Origin: Tubiluchus corallicola
Taxonomy: Eukaryota; Priapulida; Priapulimorpha; Priapulimorphida; Tubiluchidae
Assembly (NCBI GenBank): GCA_030141605.1
Contig: JAQGDQ010001118.1
Coordinates: 1 to 22,724 of the forward strand
Reading direction: 5' to 3'
Length of the DNA stretch: 22,724 nucleotides
Below the pieces are notes generated by a model. That model made no database searches. It was not told the DNA's origin and was given only the letters and a program-made list of their open reading frames with translations. The position numbers and the translations under genes were made by a program. Shown here piece after piece: positions 16,401 to 22,140 of the stretch (its first letter is position 1; every line of letters starts with the position of its first letter).

Positions 16401-18221
16401 AATGGAAGCATAAAATCTGCTTCATTTTGCAACTGCTGATAATTTTTTAAAGTATTTAAGACATTTAGTATGCACGCTATGCTGATCTGTACAAAGTCGT
16501 CTCTAAAGTACTGTACCTTGCGCAGTTTTTTATGCTATGTAGATTTTCTAGTTTGCCATTTCATCACCATTTTTAGTTTATTGTTATTGGATTAAATCAA
16601 AATAACTTATTAACAGATCGAATAACTGTCAGTTTTAAAATTTCATTAATTTTAATGGCACAAAATATTCTCGTATCCCACGGGATACAACGGGTATGAA
16701 AGGGTTAACAATAATTGCATCCTGTGTCATCAATTCTTTTTTCTGCTTTTACAATACTAAATTATAAGGGGTGAGTGACCAGATGACCTACGGTCTTTCC
16801 TCGCCCCATCTCCACGAGTAAAGTTATTTTTTCGTAAAATGGAAATTTGTGACACATTTGGAGAAAATAAATGTCTATGTCTATATATATATATATATAT
16901 ATATTGTACTGCAGGGCTGTGATGAGATGAAGTGTAATACTGGCAGGGGAATACAGCAGACTTCTCAGGTGTGCGTGTGAACGTGGCTTTATCTAGTACA
17001 TAGACTCTTATTCTGACCCTAGTGTTAGTAGAAGCCACTAGTCACGTGCACACCTGAGCTTGTAAAAAGGGAAGGTCTGCTGTAGATCATGGTCAGTGGT
17101 CGTGTCTTTCATCGCAGCTCTGTTCACATTTCACAGGCTTTGCCGCAAACTCCGTTCTTCTAGATAAGCTGTTTGTAATATTTTGTAATAAATTGTCATT
17201 TTGACTCTATTATGCAGGTTCTGTTTTGGTTTGGCATTGAGCGACTTAATTGAGACATGCCGCACGGTGTGGACCGCAGTGCTATCCGTCCCGCCTCCGT
17301 TAAAATCGGACAGCAGTCCAATATATATATATATGTTTAATATGGCACACAGACCACTGATTCATAATTCAAGATGCCCTTTTAGCACGAAATAATTGGA
17401 AACTTTAGCAACTTTAAATAAAAGCAATTAAAATAAAAATGCAAAATCTTTAACAACATAAATCACGATGAATTATGAGTGATTTTTTTTGTTAATTGTT
17501 GCAAAAACTCTCTGTACAAAAAGCACAGCACCATAACCGCTTCACTACGGAAGTGGCACCCTGCTACCAATGTTTTTCTTGTAACGGGTGGAATTTGGCA
17601 GACCGCCGCCCGAGCTCAGCAGTAAGCCCAGTTACCCTGGTCTGTTTATTTCACTGCTACGGCCATGCAAGAACATCGTAGAAAAATTTAACAGCTGTGG
17701 GATTGGGGTTGCTTTGCAATGAGTAACGTAACCAGCCAATCAGCTTCTAGAGCCAGGTGCATTCCACAATACTGTATTGTGTGCGCGGATATGTGCACGT
17801 GTATAAATAAAACTAATGTTGAATATTAGTGTTTAATAACTGCATGTTTATGTATTTACAAGATTCTGTTTTAGTAAGACACCACAAGAAGTTATTGTTA
17901 AATGTGCAAAAGCCAATGTGGCCCTGTTAAAAAGCAACTACATAGTGAAAGGGTTAAAGCTTCTCTTCTATGTTTGCATGTCAGTCGTTTCTGTTATTAG
18001 TTGCTTTGCAATAGATCAATTTGAAAAGTTGACCTGACTGCAGTCGAACGTATACCAGCACTTAAGACTACTTTTCTGTTGTTTTTAGTGCAAGGAGGGG
18101 AATCCTTTCAACAACTGGTCACTCCACGAATTATGTTCTCTCCATCGCGCTGGATACGGATAAGCCAGTGCAGCACTGGATCAAACGCGGAGTCGCTTTG
18201 CTTTGTCAGCTGGATGATTAA
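2645..18221 (+). CDS. Axonemal dynein heavy chain, C-terminal part (8 spliced exons, 5' end outside window)
   Basis: Joined exons 2645-2878, 5530-5718, 6792-6895, 8068-8272, 10549-10686, 12298-12389, 14727-14855 and 18089-18221 give 407 residues and a TAA stop. All introns are GT-AG and every phase fits (0,0,2,0,0,2,2). Dynein heavy chain motifs appear in order: NYGGRVTDD (residues about 22-30), [62 protein letters not shown] with [24 protein letters not shown] and a terminal [11 protein letters not shown]. This is the end of the AAA6 lid plus the C-terminal domain that packs on the AAA+ ring of the ciliary motor. Axonemal dyneins hydrolyse ATP to slide doublet microtubules; the ATPase sites lie upstream, off the window. 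The tail places it in the DNAH1/3/7/12 inner-arm group. From memory, SARRG and STNYVLSI look most like DNAH1; the exact paralogue is uncertain. No disabling change is seen. Confidence 0.95.
2859..4937 (+). repeat. 61-bp minisatellite containing the exon-1 donor site, 34 copies
   Basis: The unit runs from CTTACCTTACTTTCATACAG through GTAACGAAGTTGTTGTAGAG to a TACTGTACAGGTAGT(G/C)TTTGA segment. Donor-like ACAG|GTAAC/GTAGC sites recur from 2879 to 4892, a span of 2013 bases = 33 x 61, so there is no net length change over 34 copies. The first copy is the real exon end. Variants (GTAACAAAG, GTAGCGAAG, CCGTACAG, GTGCTG, TTCGTACAG) are shared in blocks. It fills most of the first intron in view. 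Confidence 0.97.
4957..5470 (+). repeat. 41-bp minisatellite, about 12 copies
   Basis: The unit contains GTTGCCAAGCCATTCGCACG, TTGCAACAAGTTGCGAGAG. The CCAAGCC core recurs at 4980, 5021, 5062, 5103, 5144, 5185, 5225, 5266, 5307, 5346, 5387 and 5428: 41 bp with two slightly shortened units. It is rich in GTTGC/GCAAC, so units are partly self-complementary. It starts about 20 bases after the 61-bp array ends. Long open frames on both strands here are a by-product of the repeat. Confidence 0.93.
5530..5718 (+). CDS. Dynein heavy chain exon 2 of window
   Basis: The acceptor is TTTTTCTAG|AAC and the donor TCTAAG|GTAAGA; 63 codons, phase 0 to 0. It reads [20 protein letters not shown], then an ELQET segment and ends in [15 protein letters not shown]. 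The PEVFG.H.N motif opens the canonical C-terminal domain of dynein heavy chains. Joining to exon 1 gives ...YLTFIQ-NLPSTQ..., which matches the family layout. The last 45 bases or so and the donor are duplicated 102 bp downstream. Confidence 0.94.
5667..5863 (+). repeat. 102-bp tandem duplication spanning the exon-2 donor; second copy is a possible cryptic exon end
   Basis: Copy 1 (about 5667-5768) and copy 2 (about 5769-5863) align at an exact 102-bp offset. The second copy keeps [14 protein letters not shown] and the donor TCTAAG|GTAAGA at 5820/5821. In the coding-derived part the differences are mostly silent (GAC to GAT, ATT to ATC) plus one F to Y. No strong new acceptor is obvious upstream of copy 2; CAACAG at about 5756-5761 and GGGCAG at about 5774-5779 are candidates with little pyrimidine tract. 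Confidence 0.85.
5867..6369 (+). repeat. Purine-rich minisatellite, mixed 31- and 20-bp units
   Basis: Units are built from AATGGGACGAAAAGTCAGGG with or without AAAATGATGA. About 16 to 18 units are degenerate and of two lengths. The + strand is strongly purine-biased. Intron, just downstream of the duplicated exon-2 donor. Confidence 0.88.
6585..6646. repeat. Imperfect AT-rich inverted repeat
   Basis: CCATACACAAAAATGTATG on the left pairs with the reverse complement of CAAATATTTTTGTGTATATGG on the right, with about 28-bp arms and a few-base loop. It could be a MITE relic or a hairpin; no function is evident. The rest of 6370-6780 shows nothing I recognise. Confidence 0.6.
6792..6895 (+). CDS. 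Dynein heavy chain exon 3 of window
   Basis: The acceptor is CCTTTTTTCAG|CTT and the donor AACAA|GTAAGT. The exon is 104 bases and ends with two bases of a split codon. It encodes [20 protein letters not shown] followed by [29 protein letters not shown] is a standard segment of inner-arm dynein C-terminal domains. The split codon AA|T joins exon 4 as Asn, giving [14 protein letters not shown]. Confidence 0.93.
6945..7832 (+). repeat. 165-bp tandem repeat, about 5.3 copies
   Basis: GATTATACAGTTAAGCAGTG recurs (from its ATTAT) at 6951, 7116, 7282, 7447, 7612 and 7777. Each unit includes GGCTCTGGCTAATAAATGG and CAGAAAGATGTCAAATGTC. The last unit is cut after GGTGATCTGTT, where the 60-bp acceptor array begins. 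Confidence 0.95.
7831..8095 (+). repeat. 60-bp minisatellite containing the exon-4 acceptor, 4 acceptor copies
   Basis: The unit is exon start (TTTACTAGACGTTATCCGGG, AAAGTCTA) plus intron end (GTCAGTTTTCCTAAAATTTT, GTCTTTTAG). AG dinucleotides fall at 7886-7887, 7946-7947, 8006-8007 and 8066-8067. The first exon-like piece (7831-7862) has no own acceptor. Because 60 is a multiple of 3 and no unit has a stop in the coding frame, all four acceptors are in frame with exon 3 and exon 4. Confidence 0.95.
8068..8272 (+). CDS. Dynein heavy chain exon 4 of window (acceptor is last of four tandem copies)
   Basis: I chose the acceptor GTCTTTTAG|TTTACTCGACG because it is the last of four tandem copies and gives the family-length sequence [18 protein letters not shown] directly after exon 3. 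The exon then reads [35 protein letters not shown] and ends LLERLAFLQ before GTACGT. Family members have NL..AIKG.V.MS..LE in this place without an insert. The reading frame stays open upstream to 7793, so acceptors before 7888, 7948 and 8008 would add 60, 40 or 20 residues in frame. Confidence 0.92.
8381..8420 (+). mobile_element. Fragment of hAT MITE family 2 (left end)
   Basis: AGGGGTGTGCAAACTGTGGC followed by CCGCAGG matches the left terminus of the element at 8554. No right end is seen close by. The surrounding 8280-8550 is otherwise unremarkable intron. Confidence 0.5.
8554..9013 (+). mobile_element. hAT-type MITE, family 2, 460 bp
   Basis: It begins CAGGGGTGTGTAAATTGCGA and ends with the reverse pattern (GGCCCGG...AATTTGCACCACACCTG). 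Flanks of 8 bp are CGCTAGAA (8546-8553) and AACTAGAA (9014-9021), a 6/8 match as expected for an aged hAT target duplication. CAGGGGTGTG-type ends followed by GGCCCG are typical of hAT non-autonomous elements. No transposase coding is visible. Confidence 0.7.
9095..9420 (-). mobile_element. GC-rich dispersed repeat, family 3, copy 1
   Basis: Read on the - strand it aligns with 21230-21590 on the + strand: GAGGCTACAGC(T/C)C near the start, then TTTTTCGAATCGG, CCGGGAGGAACG, GCGAAAAAC(T/C)TCCAAAAA, GCCCGTTCA and TATTTAGAATTCG. Identity is moderate, so copies are old. The family is unknown to me; no coding capacity is visible. Confidence 0.65.
9475..10088 (+). mobile_element. piggyBac-type MITE, copy with internal 164-bp tandem repeats
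   Basis: The right part (about 9805-10088) matches 16422-16708 and ends TATGAAAGGGTTAA. The left part consists of near-identical units starting at GTGCTTCATTTT (9477, 9641, 9805; 164-bp spacing), each with GTATCCCACGGGATAC. The CCCTTTCA left terminus is missing, so the 5' end is truncated or rearranged. Confidence 0.75.
10137..10511 (+). mobile_element. tRNA-derived SINE with (ATT)n tail
   Basis: An A box TAGTCTAGTGG (10154-10164) and B box GTTCGAACC (10198-10206) are correctly spaced for a Pol III tRNA promoter. A roughly 180-base body follows, ending AAATAAAGATT and a long (ATT)n tract (about 10392-10511). A-box, B-box, unrelated body and simple tail are the SINE plan; the parent tRNA is not identifiable with confidence. 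Confidence 0.8.
10399..10511 (+). repeat. (ATT)n microsatellite
   Basis: Interrupted ATT repeats (interruptions TGT, AGT, TCA, AAT) form the SINE tail and run to within about 40 bases of the exon-5 acceptor. Confidence 0.9.
10549..10686 (+). CDS. Dynein heavy chain exon 5 of window
   Basis: The acceptor is GGTTTTAG|AAATGG and the donor TTCAAG|GTACAG; 46 codons, phase 0 to 0. It encodes [20 protein letters not shown], then [20 protein letters not shown] and LGFNFK. The (W/F)(L/I)[17 protein letters not shown] block is among the best conserved in the C-terminal domain. The donor is followed after about 20 bases by a truncated MITE and a 63-bp minisatellite. Confidence 0.95.
10708..10858 (+). 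mobile_element. hAT-like MITE, family 1, copy 2 (3' truncated by minisatellite)
   Basis: It starts at the intact terminus CAGGGATGAGAATTTTCC, the exact inverse of ATTCTCATCCCTG at the right end of copy 3. It matches copies 1 and 3 up to GGCAGGCCGTCACT and then breaks directly into the 63-bp minisatellite. The 3' two-thirds are missing. Confidence 0.8.
10859..12249 (+). repeat. 63-bp minisatellite, about 22 copies
   Basis: The unit is GTGAATGTGTTCTTGAGGCT, TGGTCACTTTAATGACAAAT, ACTCGACACCCCGGGCC(A/G)TA, ATT. Variants change AATGAC to AGCGAC, GACAAC or AACGAC in patterns suggesting block duplication. As 63 is divisible by 3, long open frames run on both strands; these are inside the intron between exons 5 and 6 and are not counted as genes. 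Confidence 0.96.
12298..12389 (+). CDS. Dynein heavy chain exon 6 of window
   Basis: The acceptor is AAATTTTCTTAG|GTT and the donor AGAGCCAG|GTACGT. The exon is 92 bases and ends with the first two bases (AG) of a Ser codon. It encodes [20 protein letters not shown], then [24 protein letters not shown] is diagnostic of axonemal dynein heavy chains. Confidence 0.94.
12922..13020 (-). pseudogene. LINE reverse transcriptase C-terminus, relic
   Basis: The - strand reads [32 protein letters not shown] and a stop. W(N)...LK.V....FKRKY...IL..Y is the usual C-terminal tail of non-LTR retrotransposon reverse transcriptases. Upstream on the - strand (13021-13190) the frame is broken. The - strand downstream sequence (about 12530-12920) would be its 3' UTR but shows no clear tail. 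Confidence 0.5.
13353..13520 (-). pseudogene. Tc1-like transposase C-terminal remnant
   Basis: The - strand reads [53 protein letters not shown] and stop. The LI.SMP.R..AVI...GG.TKY ending is the standard end of Tc1-family DDE transposases. A stop precedes the W, and the DDE catalytic region is absent. Confidence 0.85.
13519..13603 (+). repeat. Short tandem duplication inside the Tc1 relic
   Basis: CAGTATGATGTAATCAACAA followed by AGAATCTGATGCAATCAGGG occurs twice in direct succession. It lies on the 5' side of the transposase remnant, where the internal deletion occurred. Confidence 0.9.
14316..14684 (-). mobile_element. Solo LTR (369 bp) of an LTR retrotransposon
   Basis: On the - strand it begins TGTTGTGGAGATCGCTGG and ends AAAACACAACA, so it has TG...CA ends inside short inverted repeats. 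In order it holds heat-shock-like elements (14628-14650 and 14577-14612), a TATATAA box (14552-14562 on the + strand) and AATAAA (rc at about 14386-14392): the U3-R-U5 plan. Flanks TCGCA and CTGCA match 3 of 5, so the target duplication is weak or decayed. The coding part and second LTR are absent. Regions 13650-14315 on its flank show nothing I can name. Confidence 0.65.
14552..14650 (-). promoter_or_regulatory. Heat-shock-element cluster with TATA box in the LTR
   Basis: On the - strand AGAACATTGTAGAATGTTCC (14631-14650), then GAATGTTCTGGAAC and TTCTAGAA carry alternating GAA/TTC pentamers at the 5-bp spacing of HSF sites. A TATATAAGG box follows about 20 bases further on. The layout resembles a heat-inducible promoter. 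Confidence 0.55.
14727..14855 (+). CDS. Dynein heavy chain exon 7 of window
   Basis: The acceptor is CTTTGTTCATAG|C and the donor AAGACCAG|GTAATG. AG|C rebuilds Ser, then [40 protein letters not shown] and KT. The LPKILF..MPVIW.. and P.YKT motifs fit the family. The acidic SDDDG stretch lies where paralogues vary. Confidence 0.93.
14917..15128 (+). mobile_element. piggyBac-type MITE, small family, about 204 bp
   Basis: TTAACCCTTTGACTACG at the left and CGTAGTGAAAGGGTTAA at the right are inverted repeats with one mismatch. TTAA at both outer edges is the piggyBac target duplication. Noncoding. Confidence 0.85.
15505..15784 (+). repeat. About 92-bp pyrimidine-rich tandem repeat, 3 copies
   Basis: TCTACTAACCCTAACCATTC recurs with cores at 15571, 15664 and 15756. 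Units are almost free of G on the + strand. Each holds two telomere-like CCCTAA steps, likely by chance. Region 15130-15500 between the MITE and this array is AT-rich with no recognised feature. Confidence 0.88.
15820..15975 (+). mobile_element. Probable 3' end of a non-LTR retroelement with (ATTG)n tail
   Basis: AT-rich sequence ends GAGTGAAATAAATTGATTCA and then (TTGA)n with about five units (to about 15973). AATAAA directly before a tetranucleotide tail is typical of LINE or SINE 3' ends. No coding part is visible. Confidence 0.4.
16113..16158 (+). repeat. 18-bp tandem repeat, about 2.5 copies
   Basis: GCTATCGCTATTGTTT occurs twice and then in a shortened, altered third unit. Confidence 0.75.
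16239..16708 (+). mobile_element. piggyBac-type MITE, complete, 462 bp
   Basis: TTAA-CCCTTTCA at the left and TGAAAGGG-TTAA at the right are inverted, with TTAA target duplications at 16239-16242 and 16705-16708. GTATCCCACGGGATAC occurs twice inside, near each end. The second half matches 9805-10088. It carries no transposase. Confidence 0.85.
16770..16902 (+). mobile_element. Possible retroelement 3' tail with (TA)n
   Basis: GGGGTGAGTGACCAGATGAC and the following stretch end in AGAAAATAAATGTCTATGTC and an about 10-unit (TA)n tract (about 16881-16902). AATAAA followed by a simple repeat suggests the 3' end of a LINE or SINE. Only the microsatellite itself is certain. Confidence 0.35.
17318..17335 (+). 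repeat. (TA)n microsatellite
   Basis: About eight TA units sit in an otherwise unremarkable intron stretch; 16903-17317 and 17336-17531 hold nothing else I recognise. Confidence 0.7.
17532..17957 (-). mobile_element. piggyBac-type MITE of the 14917 family, reverse copy with about 200-bp extra sequence
   Basis: From ATAACCGCTTCACTACGG (17527-17544) to TTTAACAGCTGTGGGATTGG and GGTTGC (ending about 17713) it is the reverse complement of most of 14953-15125. The family resumes at GTTAAAAAGCAACTACATAG and ends TGAAAGGGTTAA (17957). The segment 17714-17922 between them has no counterpart in the short copy: either an insertion here or a deletion there. The left TTAACCC end has decayed to ATAACCG. 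Confidence 0.7.
18089..18221 (+). CDS. Dynein heavy chain last exon (C-terminus)
   Basis: The acceptor is TTGTTTTTAG|T; AG|T rebuilds Ser. The exon encodes [40 protein letters not shown] and LDD, then TAA at 18219-18221. STTGHSTN and HWI.RG.A.LCQL at the very end are hallmarks of the family, so the C-terminus is complete. Confidence 0.95.
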
Positions 18222-18263
18222 CTTGCGAGTTCGCCACTAGGTGGCCCAAGACTAGTCTTGCAA

Positions 18264-18269
18264 AATAAA
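18264..18269 (+). promoter_or_regulatory. Poly(A) signal AATAAA of the dynein gene
   Basis: A canonical AATAAA lies 42 bases after the stop codon and is followed by a T-rich stretch. This would give a very short 3' UTR. A second, clustered set of AATAAA motifs lies about 0.9 kb further on (19075-19437). Confidence 0.7.
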
Positions 18270-18299
18270 CGTCTTTTTAAATCATTTACAATATGTCAA

Positions 18300-19040
18300 T
18301 GGTGTTCATTTCACGAAACTAAACATGAACAACATCCCATTTGGCTTTTATCCTGGAAATGACTCCTTTTCAAATCACCGGAAACCTCCTTACAATTATT
18401 CTGTGTTTGTGTTTTGGCTGATGTCTTTTTGCAAGTTTATTTGTACGAAATTGTAGAAAAAATGTTTGGAATAACAACACCCTGTTTTCTCAGCATAAAT
18501 AATATAATCAACTCTTCACTTGTGCACTGCTGAAGTCTTTAATGTTATTAAATTTTCATTTTCATTAATTACAGTGTTAATCTTTCACACTTCATACTGC
18601 ATGTTCACTAACTAATTAAACTTATTATTATCAACTAATCATAAAAATATTTTTTGATTTTTGAGTGCATACAGAGGTTAGAGTGCACGCGGAAACCTTC
18701 CGAATTTCTAGCCGAGTTGTATCAGCCAAAACAATGTGCCAAATTGTTATTTTGAAAACCATAACTGCCCGATAAAATGTTTTTTTTTGGTGACAAAACT
18801 CGCCTTTTCTATTATTCCGTCCATTTTGTCTTTTTCACACTTGATTGTAATTGCTTTTCTCTACTGAAGTGATGTTTAAACGTGTTGATACGATAGTTAA
18901 AGCAACTCAAAGTTTGTAAACAAAAAGTGCCTCTTTGTTTGTTATTTATTCAGCAGCTTGAAGTTATACTGGAAGCAAAGGGTTAATCCAAGTCCGTCCA
19001 TTTTAATGCATTTGCATCAGTGAATTTATAACTTGCTTAG
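18300..19040. other. Downstream intergenic DNA, no recognised feature
   Basis: AT-rich sequence after the gene. A lone AAAGGGTTAA at about 18979 could be a piggyBac MITE end, but I could not find its partner. Confidence 0.5.
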
Positions 19041-19074
19041 TGTCTAGCTTCTGCTGTGATAAATAGTCAACTGT

Positions 19075-19437
19075 GATGAAACGTATTGCTCAACATTTAG
19101 TTCAATAAAATGTTAAAACTTATTGCTCCATATCTGATTGAATAAAATGAAACTTACATATGTTTAATATGTAGCTCAATAAAATGATGAAATTATTCTC
19201 TTAAATATTTGATTCAGTAAAATGTTGAAACTTATTGATCAACATCTGGTTCAATAAAACGTATTCTTCAAAATGTGATTCAGTAAAATGTTAAAAGTTA
19301 TTGCTCAATATCTGGTTCAATGAAACTTATTCTTCAAAATGTGATTCAGTAAAATGTTAAAAGTTATTGCTCAATATCTGGTTCAATAAAGTGACGAAAC
19401 TTAGTTTTCAATTTGTGATTCAATAAAATGATAAACT
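19075..19437 (+). repeat. Degenerate tandem array of AATAAA-containing units
   Basis: Units of roughly 33-40 bp, (T/A)TTCAATAAAATGTTAAAA then CTTATTGCTCAA.ATCTGG, are repeated about ten times with drift. Five to six keep AATAAA exactly; others have AGTAAA or AATGAA. It lies on the gene's strand, 0.9 kb past the stop. Confidence 0.8.
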
Positions 19438-19648
19438 GCTGAACGATGTGTTTTACTTTTAATTTCATGTTTTAAATGATATGATATGATAATCATGATT
19501 TAATTTTTCATTATTTATATCACATGATTTGTTTATTTAATGATAATCATTTAGTGATGTACAAGATAGCTAACAGCATCACAAATGCACATTAGGCCTA
19601 ATTAACACGCAGGAGTCCTTACACTAGTCGCACACGATAACAAAATTG

Positions 19649-20109
19649 CAGGGATATGTGGATTTTCCGCGGATACGCAGAATTCCAAGTTTTTGGAAGA
19701 CCAGTAGTGCCATTTTTGTAAATCGCGTAAATTTGTTGAGAAAATTTTTACGGACCCAGTACATTATTTCACAAGCTGACCGCTAGGTGGCAGGCCGTCA
19801 CTTTGTTTACATCACGTACATCAGTGTAATCACTTGTATATCTCTATGTATAAAAATATAGAGTCAATTGTGCAGAGTTATTTGAGTCAATTGCAGACAG
19901 TTTTTATATACTTTTGCATAGGAGCAGCCAGTACTTAGGCGTTTTTGAGACAATTAGGTATCAGGTATCCTTGATAGTTGGGTATTTTAAATTATGCATG
20001 AAACAAGGTAATTGATATTTTAAGTCCATTTAGAGGTTCTCTATGGCCTACCCGGCCCCCAAACCCCCGACCTGTTTCAGTTTTTTGCAATTTTTCATTC
20101 TCATCCCTG
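19649..20109 (+). mobile_element. hAT-like MITE, family 1, copy 3 (complete)
   Basis: Begins CAGGGATATGTGGATTTTCC and ends CATTCTCATCCCTG. AAATTG lies immediately outside both ends (19643-19648 and 20110-20115), a probable target duplication. It matches copy 1 across its length and copy 2 in its left part. Noncoding. Confidence 0.8.
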
Positions 20110-20390
20110 AAATTGTCTGCAGCAAGGTTCTGGCGCATTCCACCTCAGACAGACTTTGCCTGCGCACAGAAATCTGTCAAATGTTGCCATGTAGATGACT
20201 TGGTGTGTTGTAACCTTCATATGACATAACACGTGTTCCATTAAAACTAAATCGCTTCCGGGAACGCTTCCATAGATTTGACTTTCTGGCAAAAGTTAGT
20301 GTGTAATGGCATTTGTATGAAATCATTCTGGCGTGACAGAAGCTTTTTGGTAGGATAATACGATCATTTCATTGATGTCACACTCTTACT

Positions 20391-21023
20391 AGGGGCGAGC
20401 ATTGTCTACCAGAAAGCGAATTCGCATGGAACCGAATTTGTGACTTTCGAATTCGAATCGAACCGAACTTCAGCGTTTCGAATTCGAATTGAGATCGAAA
20501 GATTTTCGAACAAGTTTTCGAACCACCAGTAAAAATTAGTCTTACAAAGATCATGCATATCACTAGATTTTGTTCTGCAATAAAACGACTATTAATTTGT
20601 TTAAAATTGTGTGCAGAAATCACAGCTAATTTATGCTAATTGCATGATGTTTCAATCGTTTTAGTGATCAGGAACATATGTGATTGAAGTGCTGAATTAT
20701 TCGAATCTATAGTTCTGGATTCGAATCGAGTTCGAACTAAAAAGAGTCGCTCGAAGCGTTCGATGCTCATTAGCTGCTGATTAGCAATTACGGATGAGCA
20801 TCGAACGTTCGAATTCTATTCGAACCTAAAACCATAGATCCATATAATTCAACTTTTCAGTCACATATGTTCTTTATCGTTAAAAGGTTTGCAGCATCAT
20901 GATTGAGCTGTGATTTCTGTGCACACTTTCTGCGAATTCGAAATAGTGAAGATCGGTTCGACTCTAATTCGAAAGTCACAAATTCGATTCGAATTCGCTT
21001 TCTGGTAGAGAATGCTCACCCCT
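20391..21023. mobile_element. Foldback (fully palindromic) hAT-like MITE
   Basis: TAGGGGCGAGCATTGTCTAC then CAGAAAGCGAATTCG at the left is the inverse of CGAATTCGCTTTCTGGTAGA then GAATGCTCACCCCTG at the right. The match continues inward (GACTTTCGAATT/AATTCGAAAGTC; GTGCAGAAATCACAGCT/AGCTGTGATTTCTGTGCAC; ACATATGTGA/TCACATATGT) to a centre at about 20780 (GATGCTCAT/ATGAGCATC). Ends fit hAT-type CAGGGGTGAGCAT. No target duplication is clear. Confidence 0.75.
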
Positions 21024-21137
21024 GCAAGTAATGCATTTATACAGACTAAAGTGCGCCAAAAAAAATTGTCATACATAGAAATTTAAGGGGGCATCTTGAA
21101 ATTATGCAATTTAAACATGCTCAGGTCATTTTGGTAT

Positions 21138-21155
21138 AACTGTGACGTCACAGTT
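21138..21155. promoter_or_regulatory. Perfect 18-bp palindrome centred on a CRE core
   Basis: AACTGTGACGTCACAGTT is its own reverse complement and contains TGACGTCA, the CREB/ATF core. A second TGACGTCA stands at 21792-21799. No gene lies beside either, so function is open. The rest of 21024-21229 is AT-rich with a (TA)n run near 21200-21230. Confidence 0.35.
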
Positions 21156-21229
21156 GTTAATCTACTATCTACTATTATATTAATATTCTTGGTATCTTAA
21201 TATATATATATATTTATTTATTTATATAT

Positions 21230-21690
21230 AAGATTCGAGGCTACAGCCCGGACGAGGGCACCATTTGCGGCGATCTATATATCAAACGAAAGGTCTCGAT
21301 CTAGTGTCGTCTCATTGGGGGTTTATTTTTCGAATCGGGCCCACCGGGAGGAACGGGGGGCGAAAAACCTCCAAAAATGGCCATTTTTCGGCCGTTTTTT
21401 GCAAAAGTTATACGGCTGAGATGTAGAGAACGGGAACGGGCCGAGGGGGGTACTGGGTATGGATAGATAGCCCGTTCAGCGATGGGTGTCATAGGCCTAT
21501 TTAGAATTCGCGAGAGGGCTAGGGCGCCCAGCAACGGGCGTTTTCCCGGACCCAACTCGCGATTTTTTCGAAATTTCGGCCAAACAGCCTGCGGGAAAAA
21601 CGTTCTAGCGGCGCCCGGTGCGACTCTGGGAAGGAGATATATAGCTCATCAGAAAGAGGAAGAACGGGGCTACACGATGATGTGGGCTAT
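21230..21690 (+). mobile_element. GC-rich dispersed repeat, family 3, copy 2
   Basis: Same family as 9095-9420 but in the opposite orientation: CGAGGCTACAGCCC, TTTTTCGAATCGGG, CCGGGAGGAACG, GCGAAAAACCTCCAAAAA, GCCCGTTCA, TATTTAGAATTCGCGAG. It is strikingly GC-rich for this window. No coding capacity or terminal repeats are seen. Confidence 0.65.
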
Positions 21691-21699
21691 ATTTTAGGG

Positions 21700-22080
21700 C
21701 AGGTCCACCGAGAGGAGTATCAACGAGTTAATTGGGAGTTCTATTTTCGGCAATTTTCGCTTAGAAAACTGCTGACGCAAAGCTATTGTTGTGACGTCAT
21801 CCATTGTACTCTGCTGTAATCTTATAACTTTAATTCAGCAAAAAGCTGCCTGCTACGGGTTTGCGTTAGTTAAACAAACAGTAGGCATGATGTTACGGGC
21901 TTTGTGTTATAAATGAGGACTAGGTAGGATGTTCGCGTATTATTGATTACACGTGTATTTATACGCAAAATCTTTTGCGGGGCCTTTGCTATTTATTATA
22001 TTATAGCACATAGTTTCAACTTTGTGAAAAATGTTTGGAATGGTTTTGTTGTAATGCTGTGCTGTTGGTGCTTGTGCTAT
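21700..22080. other. Unassigned intergenic DNA
   Basis: No open frame, repeat or RNA gene recognised apart from the TGACGTCA at 21792-21799. Confidence 0.5.
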
Positions 22081-22086
22081 AGGTGT

Positions 22087-22131
22087 CGTCATCATTGCCA
22101 CCATCATCATCATCATCATTAACATCATGAT
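22087..22131 (+). repeat. (CAT/CCA)n microsatellite
   Basis: ATCATCATTGCCACCATCAT and further CAT units form a C/A/T-only tract directly beside the G/T satellite. Confidence 0.85.
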
Positions 22132-22140
22132 CACCACGTG

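Noticed and set aside
21301-21697. Open frames on both strands in the GC-rich repeat
   Set aside because: The second copy at 9095-9420 does not preserve them and they show no known motif.
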